Positions 21,836 through 34,687 of a DNA stretch of 64,000 bases are shown in pieces (position 1 is the first letter of the stretch; each line of letters starts with the position of its first letter). Where the stretch lies: positions 234,830,023 to 234,894,022 of the forward strand of contig OY992536.1 of the NCBI GenBank assembly GCA_963921195.1, written 5' to 3'. This stretch comes from Pegoplata infirma (Eukaryota > Arthropoda > Insecta > Diptera > Anthomyiidae). The notes beneath the pieces are model-generated. The model saw only the letters and a program-made list of their open reading frames with translations. It searched no databases and was not told the origin of the DNA. A program made the position numbers and the translations under genes.

Positions 21836-22759
21836 GGGGGGTTTTCTTGTCAACTGACACAACTTTTGAAACCGATGTCTTCCGATCGGGATGAAATTTG
21901 CACCAAGGTTAGTCCTATTGGATAGTAGTTCAGACACAATTTCTCAGCGATATTGGTCAAGGACTCTCTGAGTTAAAGGGGGTCGAAATAAAAAATTATA
22001 AAAAAAATAAAAAAAAAAATTTTTGATTTTTTTTCTTAAAAATCTTAGGTATATTTCTGTTGGGGCAGAAAATTAATAGAGGTCGGTCTCACTAAGGCAG
22101 TTTTGGGGCTTTTTGAGGATTTTACCTCTTTACGCCCAACTTTGACCCCGATGAGGGGCCATATGGCCCCACCCCACCGCCCTTATTTTTTGGCTCGTGC
22201 TTTATTTTTTGAACCTATAAAAATTGGAGGGTATCGCGGATCGAAATCGAAAACTGGTTAGCCACGCCTAATAGTGCAAATTGAAGAACCGTTTTTTGTG
22301 TTCCAAAGATAAATTTTTTTTTTTCATAGATATCCCACTCGCATCCCACTAAGCGATCCCATAGCTCTTAAAGGAAAAGAAATAAGCTTTCTTTTGAATA
22401 AAAAAAGGGCCCAATTTGAGGAAAAAGTCAAAAAAGTTTTAGATTTTTAAGAAAAAAAATCAAAATTTTTTTTTTTATTTTTTTATAATTTTTTTTCGAA
22501 AGACTGAAGAAATAGATATCTAAGCTATATAGGACACATTTTGCTAAAAACAATAGGTAAGAAGTGACATGGATGAGAATAAACACCTCTTTGGCCAAAA
22601 TGTCAAATTTCGACCCCCTCTAACTCAGAGAGTCCTTGACCGATCTCGCTGAAAATTTGTGTCTAAACTACTATCCAATAGGACTAACCTTGGTGCAAAT
22701 TTCATCCCGATCGGAAGACATCGGTTTCAAAAGTTGTGTCAGTTGACACGAAAACCCCC
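21836..22759. mobile_element. Foldback element (GGGGGTTTTC ends) nested in hAT element
   Basis: Left arm GTCAACTGACACAACTTTTG... and right arm are near-perfect inverses over more than 150 bp (both carry CCGATCGGGATGAAATTTGC or its complement). Flanked by ATA on both sides. No ORF. Confidence 0.82.
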
Positions 22760-22779
22760 ATAGATAAAATACAGGCGTA

Positions 22780-23596
22780 CACTCAAAATAATTACTCTGT
22801 AAAATACTCGGTAAAATGACTGTGATCTCAATTTGACAGATATTTGACAAAGTTATCTGTCGAAATACAGATTTTAAGAAAATACTTTGTATTTTCTTTG
22901 ACCGATAAACAAAATTTTATCTGTAATTTTACTTTTTTACTTTGTAATCTCTATTTTACAGATAAAAAACAGTTTTTTTGTTAAAATACGGATTTTAGAA
23001 AAATACTTTGTTTTTTTTCGTAACCAAGATACTTAATTTCATTTGTAATTTCCTTATTGCTCTGTAAAAATAAAAATCACTTCAAAAAACTTCCAAATAT
23101 GACCTCTTTAAAAAGTGTCTTAAATTACAATAAAAACCGGTAAATTTTACGAGGACGACGTGTAAAATTGGAGTTACTTGTTAAAAACTCGTATTATTCA
23201 CAAAAATAAAAAAGTAAATTTACAATTCGGAAGCATTCAAGCGGGCAAGTTTAACAAAATTTGAATTAATGTTTTTGATGCAGAGAAGTTTTACTCATAA
23301 AATGAATTTAACTAAAACTTTGTAAATTTACAGAGTTATTTTGGTAAAATTTTGAACTCATAAAATGCATTTAACTAAAACTTTGTAAATTTACAGAGTT
23401 TTTTTGTTAAAATTCTTTTCGGTTTTATCAATATTTTACAGATAATTCTATAAATTTACAGTTTTTTTTTATCGAAATCATTTTACAGAGTTTTCTTCGT
23501 AAAATAACAAAAAATCTTGCTGGTTGGAAATCTATGGTATTTTCTGCTGGCTCAGCAGAGTATCTCTGTAATTTAACAGAGTAATTATTTTGAGTG
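22780..23596. mobile_element. CACTCAAAATAAT element, short form
   Basis: Ends CACTCAAAATAATTACTCTG and its inverse, flanked by TA. It carries the family's conserved right block (ATCTTGCTGGTTGGAAATC then TGCTGGCTCAGCAG). Other members: 25673, 26102, 31750 and 55476. Confidence 0.85.
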
Positions 23597-24355
23597 TATG
23601 AATAATCAAACTATTCGGCAACATTCGTATTCGGTTCAAACCGAATACCGAATAGTAAATATTCGGTAAAATGCCGAATACACTATTCGCGACATCCCTA
23701 ATAAAAATCTATTTTTGAGTTCTGGTTTTTGATTATTTTCAATAAAATTTGATTTTTGTTAAAAATTCACGTTCGATTTTTGTTTTGCAAAATATCGTTA
23801 AAAATGTTGGACCAATATCGCTGCCAATTTTTTCTATAAATTACAAAGTGACACCAATGTTGTTGGTTATTTTATAAAAAAAAAAAACACTTAAACCGAC
23901 ATAAAACACCGGTTTTTCGAATAACCGGATTTGAAAAAAAAACCGAAGCCGGCCGGGTTTTTGAAAATGAAAAAACAGGTTCATCGGTTTTCGGTTTTGG
24001 ATACTGTAATTTTAAGCCATAATTCAACTCTACGACCAATAGAATTTTGGGGGCGGGGGTGGGAGGGTCTCCTTGACGTGAAATAACCCAAATATATACC
24101 ATCATGCTAGATATAATTATATCTAATCATTTTTACTCGGGATACAATTAAAAATTGTTAAATTATACATAGACATTTTTAAAATATAATTGGAAACAAT
24201 TGAGAATAACCTTTCTCAATTATAATTGAAAATTATTAAATTACAAGTGGAAATACAAATTGGTTTCCTAATAAAAATACATATTATTTGTATATTGTAT
24301 CGCGTTATTGATTTTCCTTTTATTAATTTATAAGAAAATTTACCTTTTTAAGCTA

Positions 24356-24632
24356 AGTACTCTGTTCGGTTTCACGGGAAAAAATCTGTTAAACTCCATA
24401 TAAAAAAAAAAAAAATTGGCAACGCGAGGAATTAAGGGGAAATTGTTAAAAAAGTTTTCACTCATTTTTATTATACAAGACAATTTAAATTGCCGTGAAA
24501 AAGTGACATTTCAGTTTTGTTATGATCGTTTCTTTCTTATCATTGTCAAAAGTTCTTGTTTTTTAAATGTTTTATTGCAATTTGAGGCGTTTAAAGTTTA
24601 AGTGAAATTTTCACCGTAAGAAACAGAGTACT
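24356..24632. mobile_element. Small MITE (AGTACTCTGTT ends)
   Basis: 277 bp, ends AGTACTCTGTTC and its near inverse GAAACAGAGTACT, flanked by TA. The left-end sequence (TTCACG...AAACTCCATATAA) also occurs at about 2680-2720 in front of the DINE copy there. Confidence 0.65.
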
Positions 24633-25672
24633 TATTGTTAGCTTTATAAGAAAATTTTCCTCTTTTTGGGGAAAAATATTCTTCTTTTTTGAGGTTGACG
24701 TCCTCTTTTTCTCAAAATGGAAATGGCAACCCTAGGTATACAAAATATTTAAAGTTCTGAGGCGTATGATTGATTTCTGATATAGAAAAAACAAAATATT
24801 TAAAGTTCTGAGGCGTATGATGTATATTATTACTCATAATAAATTTCATGTAAATGGGGCGTATAATTAATTAGATATTAATCATACGTATTTGTACTTA
24901 TTTTGCAAATTAAAAAACCTATATTTTGTTTTTACAAATAAATAAAAAATACAAAACTGAAACAACGTTTAAACTTGCCAAATGTGGTTATGACCGCATG
25001 TGGTAAGCTGATTTATATTAACTGCGTATGCCAACCGTAAACAAAATTTCATAAATAACTTAAGAATGTAAAAGAAAATGTTTTTTTTTTATTTTTTTTA
25101 AGAAATCTTTTCATTAAACTATTTCAGTTTTCTTCTACAATAATTTCTAAAGTGCACTGACATTTAAATATTTAAATTTATGAATTCTTAATGAGACTTA
25201 CGAGTATAAAGCGTAGTAGCGTAGGCGACGTTGTCCTTTTATTTTTGCTGCTGCAAAAATTGTTTCCATACAAATTTTCATGTTAAAGGACATGACATTT
25301 ATTTCGTATAAAAAAAATATTATTTATGAAAAATTAAATAGAAGGGTCGCTAGTTAGTTATTATTTAGTACTATATTTAATAGTTTTATGTGGCAGGGTT
25401 GTTTATATTTTATATATTAAAAGCATATTAACAAGGACGTCATTAACACACTCTTACATACATTTCGTGGCCATTGTCTCTAGCAAGGAGAAAACTAATT
25501 GAAAAGACTTTGAAAATTAAAAACGTAAACATGACATTTACTAAAGTTAAGTTTGGAAAAGTTGTAATGACTATAACAACACAGGGTGGAATAGTATAGT
25601 CGGTTAAGACCGAACACTTAATAGTCCGCACATTGGCAGAAATGGATATTTTTTTTTAGAAAAAATTAAGAA
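24633..25672. other. AT-rich intergenic DNA, nothing recognised
   Basis: Includes a short direct repeat (AAAGTTCTGAGGCGTATGAT at about 24752 and 24801). Otherwise no repeat, hairpin or ORF that I can support. Confidence 0.4.
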
Positions 25673-26101
25673 CACTCAAAATATTCACTCTGTTAAATTA
25701 CGGAGATACTCTGCTGAGCCAGCAGAAAATACTATAGATTTCCAACCAGCAAGATTTTTTTGTTTTTTTACAAAGAAAACTCTATAAAAGATTTCGATAA
25801 AAAACTGTAAATTTACAGAATTATCTGTAAAATGTTGATAAAAGGGACCAGAATTTTGCAAAAAAAAAACTCTTTAAATTTACAAAATTTTAGTTAAATG
25901 CATTTTATGAGTGCAAGATTTTACAAAAAAAACTCTGTAAACTTACAAAGTTTAAGTTAAATTACCACAAATTTATAAAAAAAAACTCTGAAAATTTACA
26001 AAGTTTTTGTTAAATTTATTTGATTTCAAACTGGAACACATGAAATAATTGGGAATAAAAATAACAAAATACACATTTATAATAAAAAATAACTTTCTAT
26101 A

Positions 26102-27672
26102 CACTCAAAATAATAACTCTGTTAAATTACAGAGATACTCTGCTGAGCCAGCAGAAAATACCATAGATTTCCAACCAGCAAGATTTTTTGTTATTTTACG
26201 AAGAAAACTCTGTAAAATGGTTTGGACAAAAAAAAACTGTAAAATTACATATTTCCTAGTAAAATATTAGTTAAATGGGATCACAATTTTACAGAGAAGT
26301 ACTCTGTAATTTTACATATATTTGTAAAACTTTGTAAAATTATTTCGTCATAAAAAATTGTAAATTTACAGAATTATCTGTAAAATGTTGGTGACCAGAA
26401 GTTTTTCAAAAACTTCGGAAAATTTACAGTTTTTGTTAAATTTATTTGATTTTGAACTAGAACACATGAAATAATTGGGACCAAATTAAATGAACTCCAG
26501 AACTTCCCTGCTTTAAAAACATCAAAAGGCTGACAAGCCAATAAAATTATTCTTTGCGGGTTACAAATATTTTAAATTATTAAAGCTTACATATTAAGTG
26601 ACGCATTTAAGCGGTAGATGTTCACCGAGGTTTTTATAAATTAATAAATGATGATTTGAGCAGGGGCTATTTTTAATTGTGTTTTTTATTAGTACTTTCA
26701 TAATTTAAATGAGCCTGATTAAAAGCGTTTCCCACTTTAACGGTGCGAACGCGAAACGTTATATTTTAATTTCTTGTTAAGTTTACTTTTTAAGTGGCAA
26801 CTATAAGAATTCTTATTCATTTTCTTCGACTGTAATGTGCAAGAAGCATGGATAAGTACTAACTGGACACAAAAAAGCAATTCCCACCATTTAAATGCGC
26901 CCGCTTAAATGTTTCGGTCGCGAATGTTTAACTTTGTAGAAATTATTTATAAACTCGCTAAATGTTCTCACGGTTTATTTTTTTTATAAACTTCTTATTT
27001 AAAGTGCCACATTTGAACGGGATCATTTCAAATTAAAGGGATCGTTTAAGAATGCCTTGACTTTCATATATATTTCTTTTATGTGCTTGACATGGCTTTA
27101 ACACAACTGTCACTATTTGATTTCTGATCAATTTATCCTTTTTTAATATGCAAGTAGTGTTGACAATTGGGAAATACCATCGTGTAAATTTGCCCGCTTT
27201 AATGCTTCCAAAATGTAAATTTAATTTTTTTTGAAAATTACGAGTTTCTTACGAATACCTCCAATTTTACACATCTTCGTAAAATTTTCCAGCTTTTATT
27301 GTAACTTAAGACGCTTTTTAAAGAAGGGTTTAAATATTTGGAAGTTTTTTGAAGAGATTTTTATTTAAAAACTGTATTGCAGAGCAATGAGTAAAATTAC
27401 AGATGAAATTTAGTATTGTGGTTACGAGAAAAAACGAAGTATTTTTTTTAAATCTGTATTTTAACAAAAAAAAACTCCTAACTAAGTATTATCTGTAAAA
27501 TAGAGATTACAAGTTAAAAGTAAAATTACAGATAAAATTTGATTTTTCGGTCACAAGAAAATACAAAGTATTTCTAAAAATCTGTACTTCAGCAGATAAC
27601 TTTGTCAAATATCTGTCGAATTGAGACTACAGTCATTTTGTAGAGTATTTAACAGAGTAATTATTTTGAGTG
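26102..27672. mobile_element. CACTCAAAATAAT element, full-length 1.57-kb form
   Basis: Ends CACTCAAAATAATAACTCTG and TAATTATTTTGAGTG, flanked by TA, inserted in an older member of its own family. Uninterrupted, so it gives the reference structure: right-hand GATTTCTGATCAATTT is the empty site for the hAT at 57358. No ORF over 75 codons makes sense. Confidence 0.85.
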
Positions 27673-27821
27673 TAGTTGTCATTCCAACGACTTTTTTAAT
27701 TTTGTTAAATTTTGCGTGCATGAACTCCAGAACTTCTCTGAAACTTCACCAAAAACATTAACAGGTTGACAAGCCATCAAATTTATTCTTTGCGTATTAC
27801 GTATATTTAAATCTTACATAT

Positions 27822-29745
27822 GAGGCATTCCACACCAAATGTCCCGCTACAGAAAAACATGTGTCCTGTAAATTTCTGAATAGGTTGTTTGGATAGCCCC
27901 ATAAGGAACTAAGAAAATTGCGTTTTGGGGTTTTCAAATTTTCAAAAACTGGGATTAGGAGGCGTGGTCGAATATTGGAAAAATGATCAAATTTGTGGAG
28001 AGTTGCCTTGATTAAATATTTATTTTTATATATCGTCGAACTATATTCAATAAATGCCAACTCGAAAAAGCTTACTGTTCAGGAGAGCTAAAAAACTAAT
28101 TATTTCGCATATTATTGCAAAAATAAACAATGTACCTTTCACAAGATGGTTTAAATATTCTAAACAATTTTTACCTATGCAAATATTTTCATATTTTGCA
28201 CTCGTTTGCGTATTTTTCAGAGATGGCATTTATTACTATATCAAAAAACAAATATTTTTTTAGAGTTGGCATATTTTGTCGGAAAAAAAATACATTTTTT
28301 TGGAAAAATTTAAAAAAAAATTTTTTTTTTTTGGTTTTTGTTATCCTTAGTACGGTAATTGCAAAAACTGAACAAAAAATTAAAAATCTTTGCATAATTT
28401 TAAAAGTTACTAGCTCCGAAAGCCTTTTAATCTCAGGGGGGTCATCTTTGGCACTCTGTAACTCACGCTGTATTGCAATAGGGTCACTCCAAACTAGCTA
28501 TTTTGAAAGCTTATATCATTGACTTTATTTGCCCCATTCATAATGTTTCAATCTGATAAATAGTTTGAAAGTTACATAAATATAAGCAATTTTTTTTTTT
28601 GCAAACACTATTTACCAATATTTTCAAAATGGCAATATCTCGAGAACCAGTCATTAGATATCAAAATCTTTACAAGATTCGTGTTCAGCATGACAAATGC
28701 AATAAGATATGTGATCTAATTTTTTTTTAAAAAAATTTTGAAAATTTTTTGGAAATTTACAATGGGAGTTGGCATTTATTTCCACCAAAAAATATGTACT
28801 TTGAGTTAGCAGAATAACAAAAATGGATGTAAAACGACAACAAATTATTTTTTTGCTCTGAAATTTTTATGGCTGATAGGTATTACATAGGGTAGCTATT
28901 TGCCATCGGAAACTCATTTCCGTCAAACTTGAGTTGGCATATTTTGAATATAGGTTCACGATATGTAGTTTTGTATGGGCTATCGATTATTTTTTTTTTA
29001 AATTTTCCATTTTTAAAAATGTCAATTTATCAAAAATCAGGCCACTTTTTTTTTAAAAAAGTTTAGATGTTTGGCCATCCACACAAAAAAATTCAGAAAC
29101 GCGTTTTTCGTTCTTTTTTATGAGAAAATCGCATTTGAATTTTAAATTTCATAACAATTTAGTAATTTGCTTGTATTTTCTTGTTTCAGCAGAGCGTATG
29201 AGTAATAATTATGCAATTAATAATACTCATTCGCAACGTTAAATCAAGAAAATACAAGCAAATTACAAAATTGTTATGAAATTTAAAATTCAAATGCGAT
29301 TTTCTCGAAACAAAACGAAAAACGCGTTTCTGAATTTTTTGTGTGGATGGACAAACATCTAAGCTTTTTTAAAAAAATAAAAAAAAGTGGCCGGATTTTT
29401 GATAAATTAACTCTTTAAAAAAATGGAAAGTTTCAGAACGAGTTCTGAAAATTTTCCAAAAAAAAAAAATTTAATTGATAGTTCATACAAAACTATAAAA
29501 GAATGTAAATTTTTGAGATTGTGGTGCATTCCGTTTTAATGTGATAAATATTTAATCAAGGCAACTCGCCACAAATTTGAAAATTTTTCCAATATTTGAC
29601 CACGCCTCCTAAGCCCAGTTTTTGAAAATTTGAAAAACCAAAAACGCAATTTTCTTAGCTCCATATAGGGCTATCCATACAACCTATTCAGAAATTTACG
29701 GGACACATGTTTTTCTGTAGCGGGACATTTGGTGTGGAATGCCTC
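27822..29745. mobile_element. Foldback element (GAGGCATTCCACACC ends)
   Basis: About 220-bp inverted arms: GAGGCATTCCACACCAAATG on the left and its complement on the right. Flanked by ATAT. A second, nested palindrome spans about 29030-29400 (CATCCACACAAAAAAATTCA against its inverse), centred near 29205. ORFs within are spurious. Confidence 0.82.
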
Positions 29746-29805
29746 ATATTTAGTAGCCATCATTTAAATTATTTATAAACTCGCTATATGTTCCCACGTT
29801 TTATA

Positions 29806-30300
29806 CCCTCCAACCACAGTATGAGGGTATACTCACTTTGTCATTCCGTTTGTAACGCATCGAAATATCGGTCGAGGACCCCATAAAGTATATATATTAT
29901 TAATCCATGATCGATTCTAAGACATTCTGTGAATGTCCGTCCGTCCGTCTGTAGATGGCACGATGCAGTCCAAAATAAAAGAGCTAGCCTTCTGCAATTT
30001 GGCATGAATATGTCTTATGGTCCTAGGCAGGTTAAGTTCGGAAATGGGCAAAATCGGCTCAGGGGGAAAAAAGTTCCCCCTTGAAGAACTGAACCAACCT
30101 CTGAAAAATACAATTTTTAACATGTTTTTTTGTATTTTTGTTAAATAAATGGAACCTTTGTTATATTTATCGAGATGGGAAGGTGCTCTCAACGTCCCCC
30201 GCTGCCCCCATCACCCCCCCCCCTAAAAAACAAACGCCCCTGACAATTTTTTTTACATTTTGGAGGGTATAAAAGATTCGGCACAGCCGAATTTAACACT
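29806..30300 (-). mobile_element. DINE-1/INE-1-like element, family 1, minus strand
   Basis: Reads backwards from ATTCGGCTGTGCCGAAT (about 30274-30290) to the TATACCCTCCAACC end at 29810, with the CCATAAAGTATATATATTA block at about 29880 and GTCCGTCCGTCCGTC at 29936. Confidence 0.6.
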
Positions 30301-30399
30301 CACTTTTTATTCATAAACTTCTCATTTTCAGTGTCACATTTGAGCGGGGTCCTCCAAAAAAGACACTTTTATAATAGGCGTTTTTTGTTGGCATAATTA

Positions 30400-31695
30400 C
30401 ACTGTGCTACAAAAAACACAAAATCAAATATACTTTTAAAATGAGGTAGTTAAGGTTGTAGATCTCGCCGAAAAGATCACAAAAATGCCCATCAAACTTG
30501 CCAGACACCCTCAAATTTCAAAGTTATTGTCAAAAAACGATTTTTTGGGACTTTTTTTACTAAACCACGTGTAACTTAAACATTTTTCAACCAATTTTCA
30601 AATTTTCAACTGTTTTGGATAGAAAAAAGATAGGGCTTTTTATGTGTGTGAATTTGTCTATACATATACGAAAGATATGTATTGATTTTTTCAACAATAT
30701 CAAATTTTTTTGTTATTTTTTGAAAATTTTTTGAGTTCATCGATTTTTTTCTGCTATAGTTCGTTCAACAACATTGATATTTATAAACGTATTCTTAAAG
30801 AAAATTTAATTGTGAATACGATGGGCTTTATGCCGAAAAAATCGGATAATAATTGACAGAATTGTGATAATTTTTCTAAAAAAAGAAAATTAACATTTTG
30901 TGTGAAATTGCCGTGCGGATAACCCAGGCAAGAAAATAAAAAAATAAACGAACATACTGAGAGGTCGCGTATCATTATTTTAAAGGTTTTTGACCTCCTG
31001 AATTCGAATTTGACCTTGAAATTGCGCTATCTTATTAAGTTTTTGATATATCAAATAATGTTAAATATCTTAAAAACCTGACAAGATAGAGCAATTTAAA
31101 GACCAGATTCGGATTCAGCGCGCCAAAAACCTTTAAAAATATTTTACATGACCATTTCTGATAAATTTATTTTTTTTGCCTGGGTTATCTGAACGGCGAT
31201 TTCCTGCAAAATCTTTATTTTCTTTTTTAGAAAAATTATCACAACTCTGTCAATTGTTATCCGATTTCTTCAGGATAAAGCTTATCGTATTCAGAATCAA
31301 ATTTTCTTTAAAAATACTTTTATAAATATAAAGGTTGTTAAATGAACTATAGCAGAAAAAATCGATAAACTCGAAAAATTTTCAAAAAAAAACAAAAAAA
31401 TTAGATTTTATAGAAAAAATCAATAAATATCTTTCTTATATGTATAGACCAATTCAAACATATGGAAAGCCCCATCCTTCTTCTATCAAAAACAGTTAAA
31501 AAATTTAAAATCGGTTAAAAATTTTCTGAATTACAAAAGGTTTAGTGAGAAAAGTCCCAAAAAAACGTTTTTTGACCATAACTCTAAAATTTGAGGGTGT
31601 CTGGCAAGTTTAATGGGCATTTTTGTGATCTACTCGACAACACCAACAACCTATACTATGTCACATCAGAAGAATTTTTTCACTGTAGCACAGTG
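30400..31695. mobile_element. Foldback element (CACTGTGCTACA ends)
   Basis: Ends CACTGTGCTACA and TGTAGCACAGTG, flanked by TTA. The arms are related over about 500 bp with many changes (left TGGATAGAAAAAAGATAGGG against a right-arm counterpart near 31470). The termini resemble those of 62223-62737. Confidence 0.8.
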
Positions 31696-31749
31696 TTATC
31701 AGTGTTCTACCATACAAAGTTCACATTAGTGTTAACGCTCAAAATCCTA

Positions 31750-32349
31750 CACTCAAAATAATAACTCTGTTAAATACTCTGTAAAATGACTGTAATCTTA
31801 ATTCGACAGATATTTGACAAAGTTATCTGTCGAAATACAGATTTTATGAAAGTTCTTTGTATTTTCTTGTAACCGAAAAACAAAATTTTGTAAAGTTGGA
31901 GTTGCTCATTAAAAACTTGTAATTTTTACAAAAATAAAAAAGTAAATTTACAATTTGGAAGCATTAAAGCTGGAAATTTAACAATATTTTAATTTTAATT
32001 AATTTAATTTTTATTAATGTTTTTGAAGCAGAGAAGTTTTAGTCATAAAATATATTTAACTAAAACTTTGTAAATTTACAGAGTTTTTTTTTTTTTGTAA
32101 AATTTTGAACTCATAAAATGCATTTAACTAAAACTCTGTTAATTTACGGAGTTTTTTTGGTAAAATTTTTTTCGATTTCATCAATATTTTACAGAGAATT
32201 CTGTAAATTTACAGTTTTTTTTTATCGAAATCATTTTACAGAGTTTTCTTCGTAAAATAACAAAAAATCTTGCTGGTTGGAAATCTATGGTATTTTCTGC
32301 TGGCTCAGCAGAGTATCTCTGTAATTTAACAGAGTGATTATTTTGAGTG
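31750..32349. mobile_element. CACTCAAAATAAT element, short 600-bp form
   Basis: Ends CACTCAAAATAATAACTCTG and ATTATTTTGAGTG, flanked by TA. Same right-hand block as 22780-23596 (GGTTGGAAATCTATGG, then CTGCTGGCTCAGCAG). Confidence 0.85.
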
Positions 32350-32920
32350 TAGAAGTTAAAAATTAACTTGCATACATTGTGAATGATTCTCTTATTGTTA
32401 ATAGCTCTCTTTGGTATTAATAAAAAAGATAAATGTTTTTGTGTTGCTTTCAAGCTAAATTGCGTCTAATAAACTAATTTTATCAATATTTCATCGAAAA
32501 TGTGTAATATTTTTACAAAACTATTCCAAACGACGCTAAATAAAATTGAGAAATTTATGTAAGTTAAGGTGTCGTTTTTTTCGTTTTGATGCATGGTAAC
32601 AATCAAAGTTTGCCAACATAAAAGGCCTAATATTAAAGGGAAATCGTTTAAGAAGGCCTTGACTCTCCTTTATATTTATTTAATGCGCTGCATACGGCTT
32701 TTACACAACGGTCGCTATTTGATTCCTGATCAATTTCTCCTTCCTTAACGGGAAAGTGGTGTGGACAAATGGGAAATTCCATCGTGTAAATTTGCCAGCT
32801 TTAATGCTTTCAAATTGTAAATTTACTTTTTTTATTTTTTGTGAAAACTACGAGTTTTTTTACGAGTATCTCCAATTTTACACGACATCCTCGTAAAATT
32901 AACCATCTTTTTGTAATTAA

Positions 32921-33507
32921 CAAGGGAAGTATTCCAACCCTTATGAACCGATTTGCCTGAAACTTAAAATATATATTAAAAAGACGATTTTAAGGTTGGG
33001 GTGTCTCGGCTTTTCGGCCATATCAGTGTTTTTTAAATTTCGTTGTCCCCTTAGTAAACAATGTGCTCCTCCGGGAAAATTTCGATAGCTCTCGAACTAA
33101 CAGGAATATCCTCTAGATCCAAAATACGTGTCGACTTAAATTTAATAAAGATTATTTTGTATTCATATAAACATCGTAGGTCTTGTCTTCATATAAATAC
33201 CCCCCAACAATTTTCATATTTTCATGAAAAAAGTATTTAACAAAGCCAAACTTTTACAAGGTTATACCACCGTTGGATAGGCATTAAAAAACCTTTCTTC
33301 TCTTATGTAAACATCATATAGTTTCCTTAAAAAAATGCCTGAAAAATCCAAAAAACGATTTTTTGGCCATTTTTTGACCCATGTTTTGAACCCCTAAATC
33401 CCCGATATCGCTGATAAGCCGAGATAACCCAACCTTAGAATTGTCTCTTTTATATATATTTTACGTTTCATGCAAATCGGTTCATAAGGGTTGAGATACT
33501 TCCCTTG
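32921..33507. mobile_element. CAAGGGAAGTAT foldback element, copy 2
   Basis: Same ends as 10259-10797, flanked by TAA. Uninterrupted host relatives at about 27300 and 58650 (TAA...TTAAGACGC) show the empty site. Confidence 0.85.
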
Positions 33508-33956
33508 TAAGACGTTTTTTAAAGAGCGGTTGAAATATTTGGAAGTTTTTTAAAGTGATTTTTATTTTAAAACTATTCTAAAATCTGTATTTTAACAAAA
33601 AACTTTGTTTATTATCTGTAAAATAAAGATTACAAAGTAAAAACTAAAATTACAGACATAATTTTGTTTTTCGGTCACAAGAAAATACTTTGTCAAATAT
33701 CTGTCGAATTAAGATTACAATAATTTTAACAGAGTAATTTTTATTTGTTTATTAGTCAATGGAATTGGATTCCTTACAGATTAAGATAAAAAGTAAATAA
33801 TTCTTAATGAGTAAATAATTCTAAGATATGGACTAAACAAGCAATCAAATCGTTTAAAATCGCAATCAATCGTTTAAAGTTTAATGGTTACGGTGATTGC
33901 TTGTGTAGACTGTGTGTAAGACATGACCCCTTAAATTGTTGCACTGTGTAATCTAT

Positions 33957-33964
33957 TATAAATA
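33957..33964 (+). promoter_or_regulatory. Possible TATA box upstream of ChT
   Basis: TATAAATA, about 50 bp upstream of the presumed 5' UTR acceptor and 720 bp upstream of the ChT start codon, in a stretch with no recognised transposon. If it is a promoter the transcript would start at about 33990 and no upstream exon is needed. Weak evidence. Confidence 0.25.
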
Positions 33965-34013
33965 CATGTTTTGCATCTGAAGTAATTTATTTTTGTTTTT
34001 ATTTTCTTTGCAG

Positions 34014-34687
34014 ATTTTCCTATTCTTATATGATTTAAAAAACAAATAAAGATATAGTAAACAAAAAATTACGATATAAATCGAAACGAAAAGCGAATAA
34101 TTAAAACTCAAGAAGAATAAATTTGTGAAATAAATACTACAACAACAATATTACTAAAATAAACTAAACTACTAAATGTAACTACAAAAAAAGTATTAAA
34201 AAAAAATCCTAAATTTAAAATAAATTAAATAGAAAATTGTTTAAATAAAAAAAAATCAACAAAAATCGACAAAACCTTTTAGTGGATAAACAAATATTAA
34301 ATAGAAAGAAATTAATTATTTATTGAATAAAACAAAAAAACTACAAGTAGACTTAAGAATATAAACAAAAAGAAAGAACATCAATAATAAGAAACAAAAT
34401 TAAAACTATTACACAAATAACCACAACAACAACAACAACTTAAGAAGAAGCAGAAAAGATTATCATTTGACAAGGAAGGTTAATAAAATACATAGTTATA
34501 CGCATACATATGTACTACGCCCACATCCCCCACCCTAAAATTTACTAATACATTTATAAGTAACAGCAAAAGTCTTTCAAGGTTTTTCAAACAAAATAAC
34601 ATTGATTGTGTGTCAGTGTGTGTGTGTGTTTATCAGTCTTCTTTTATTTAAACAACACATTATTGTATTAAAACTAAATTAAACAAA
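34014..34687 (+). other. ChT: Probable ChT 5' UTR
   Basis: An AG after TTTTATTTTCTTTGC (acceptor-like) ends at 34013, followed by 674 bp of A/C-rich sequence with CAACAACAAC runs and a (GT)n tract, typical of fly 5' UTRs, leading directly into the start codon. The upstream donor exon is not identified. Confidence 0.45.

Larger units (their letters stand above)
21548..23700. mobile_element. hAT element, 2.15 kb with nested insertions
   Basis: Ends TAGGGATGTCGCGAATA and TATTCGCGACATCCCTA, flanked by a perfect 8-bp duplication ATAAAAAT (21540-21547, 23701-23708). Its own interior is made of ATTCGGC-type repeats. Two insertions (21836-22759, 22780-23596) account for most of its length. No transposase. 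Confidence 0.85.
25673..33740. mobile_element. CACTCAAAATAAT element inflated by nested insertions
   Basis: Left end CACTCAAAATATTCACTCTG with the conserved block GAGCCAGCAGAAAATAC; right end recognisable to TTAACAGAGTAA at about 33725-33740. Host blocks (25673-26101, 27673-27821, 29746-29805, 30300-30399, 32350-32920, 33508-33740) are collinear with the 55476-59000 copy. Insertions: 26102-27672, 27822-29745, 29806-30300, 30400-31695, 31750-32349, 32921-33507. No coding sequence. Confidence 0.7.

Noticed and set aside
28054..28522. Overlapping frames up to 130 codons
   Set aside because: Inside the foldback 27822-29745, low-complexity Phe/Lys composition, no homologous motif.
27822..29745. 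Considered as a Helitron because of terminal hairpins
   Set aside because: It has long terminal inverted arms and a flanking duplication, which Helitrons lack.
34611..34634. (GT)n tract as a regulatory site
   Set aside because: A short microsatellite in the 5' UTR; no evidence for function.
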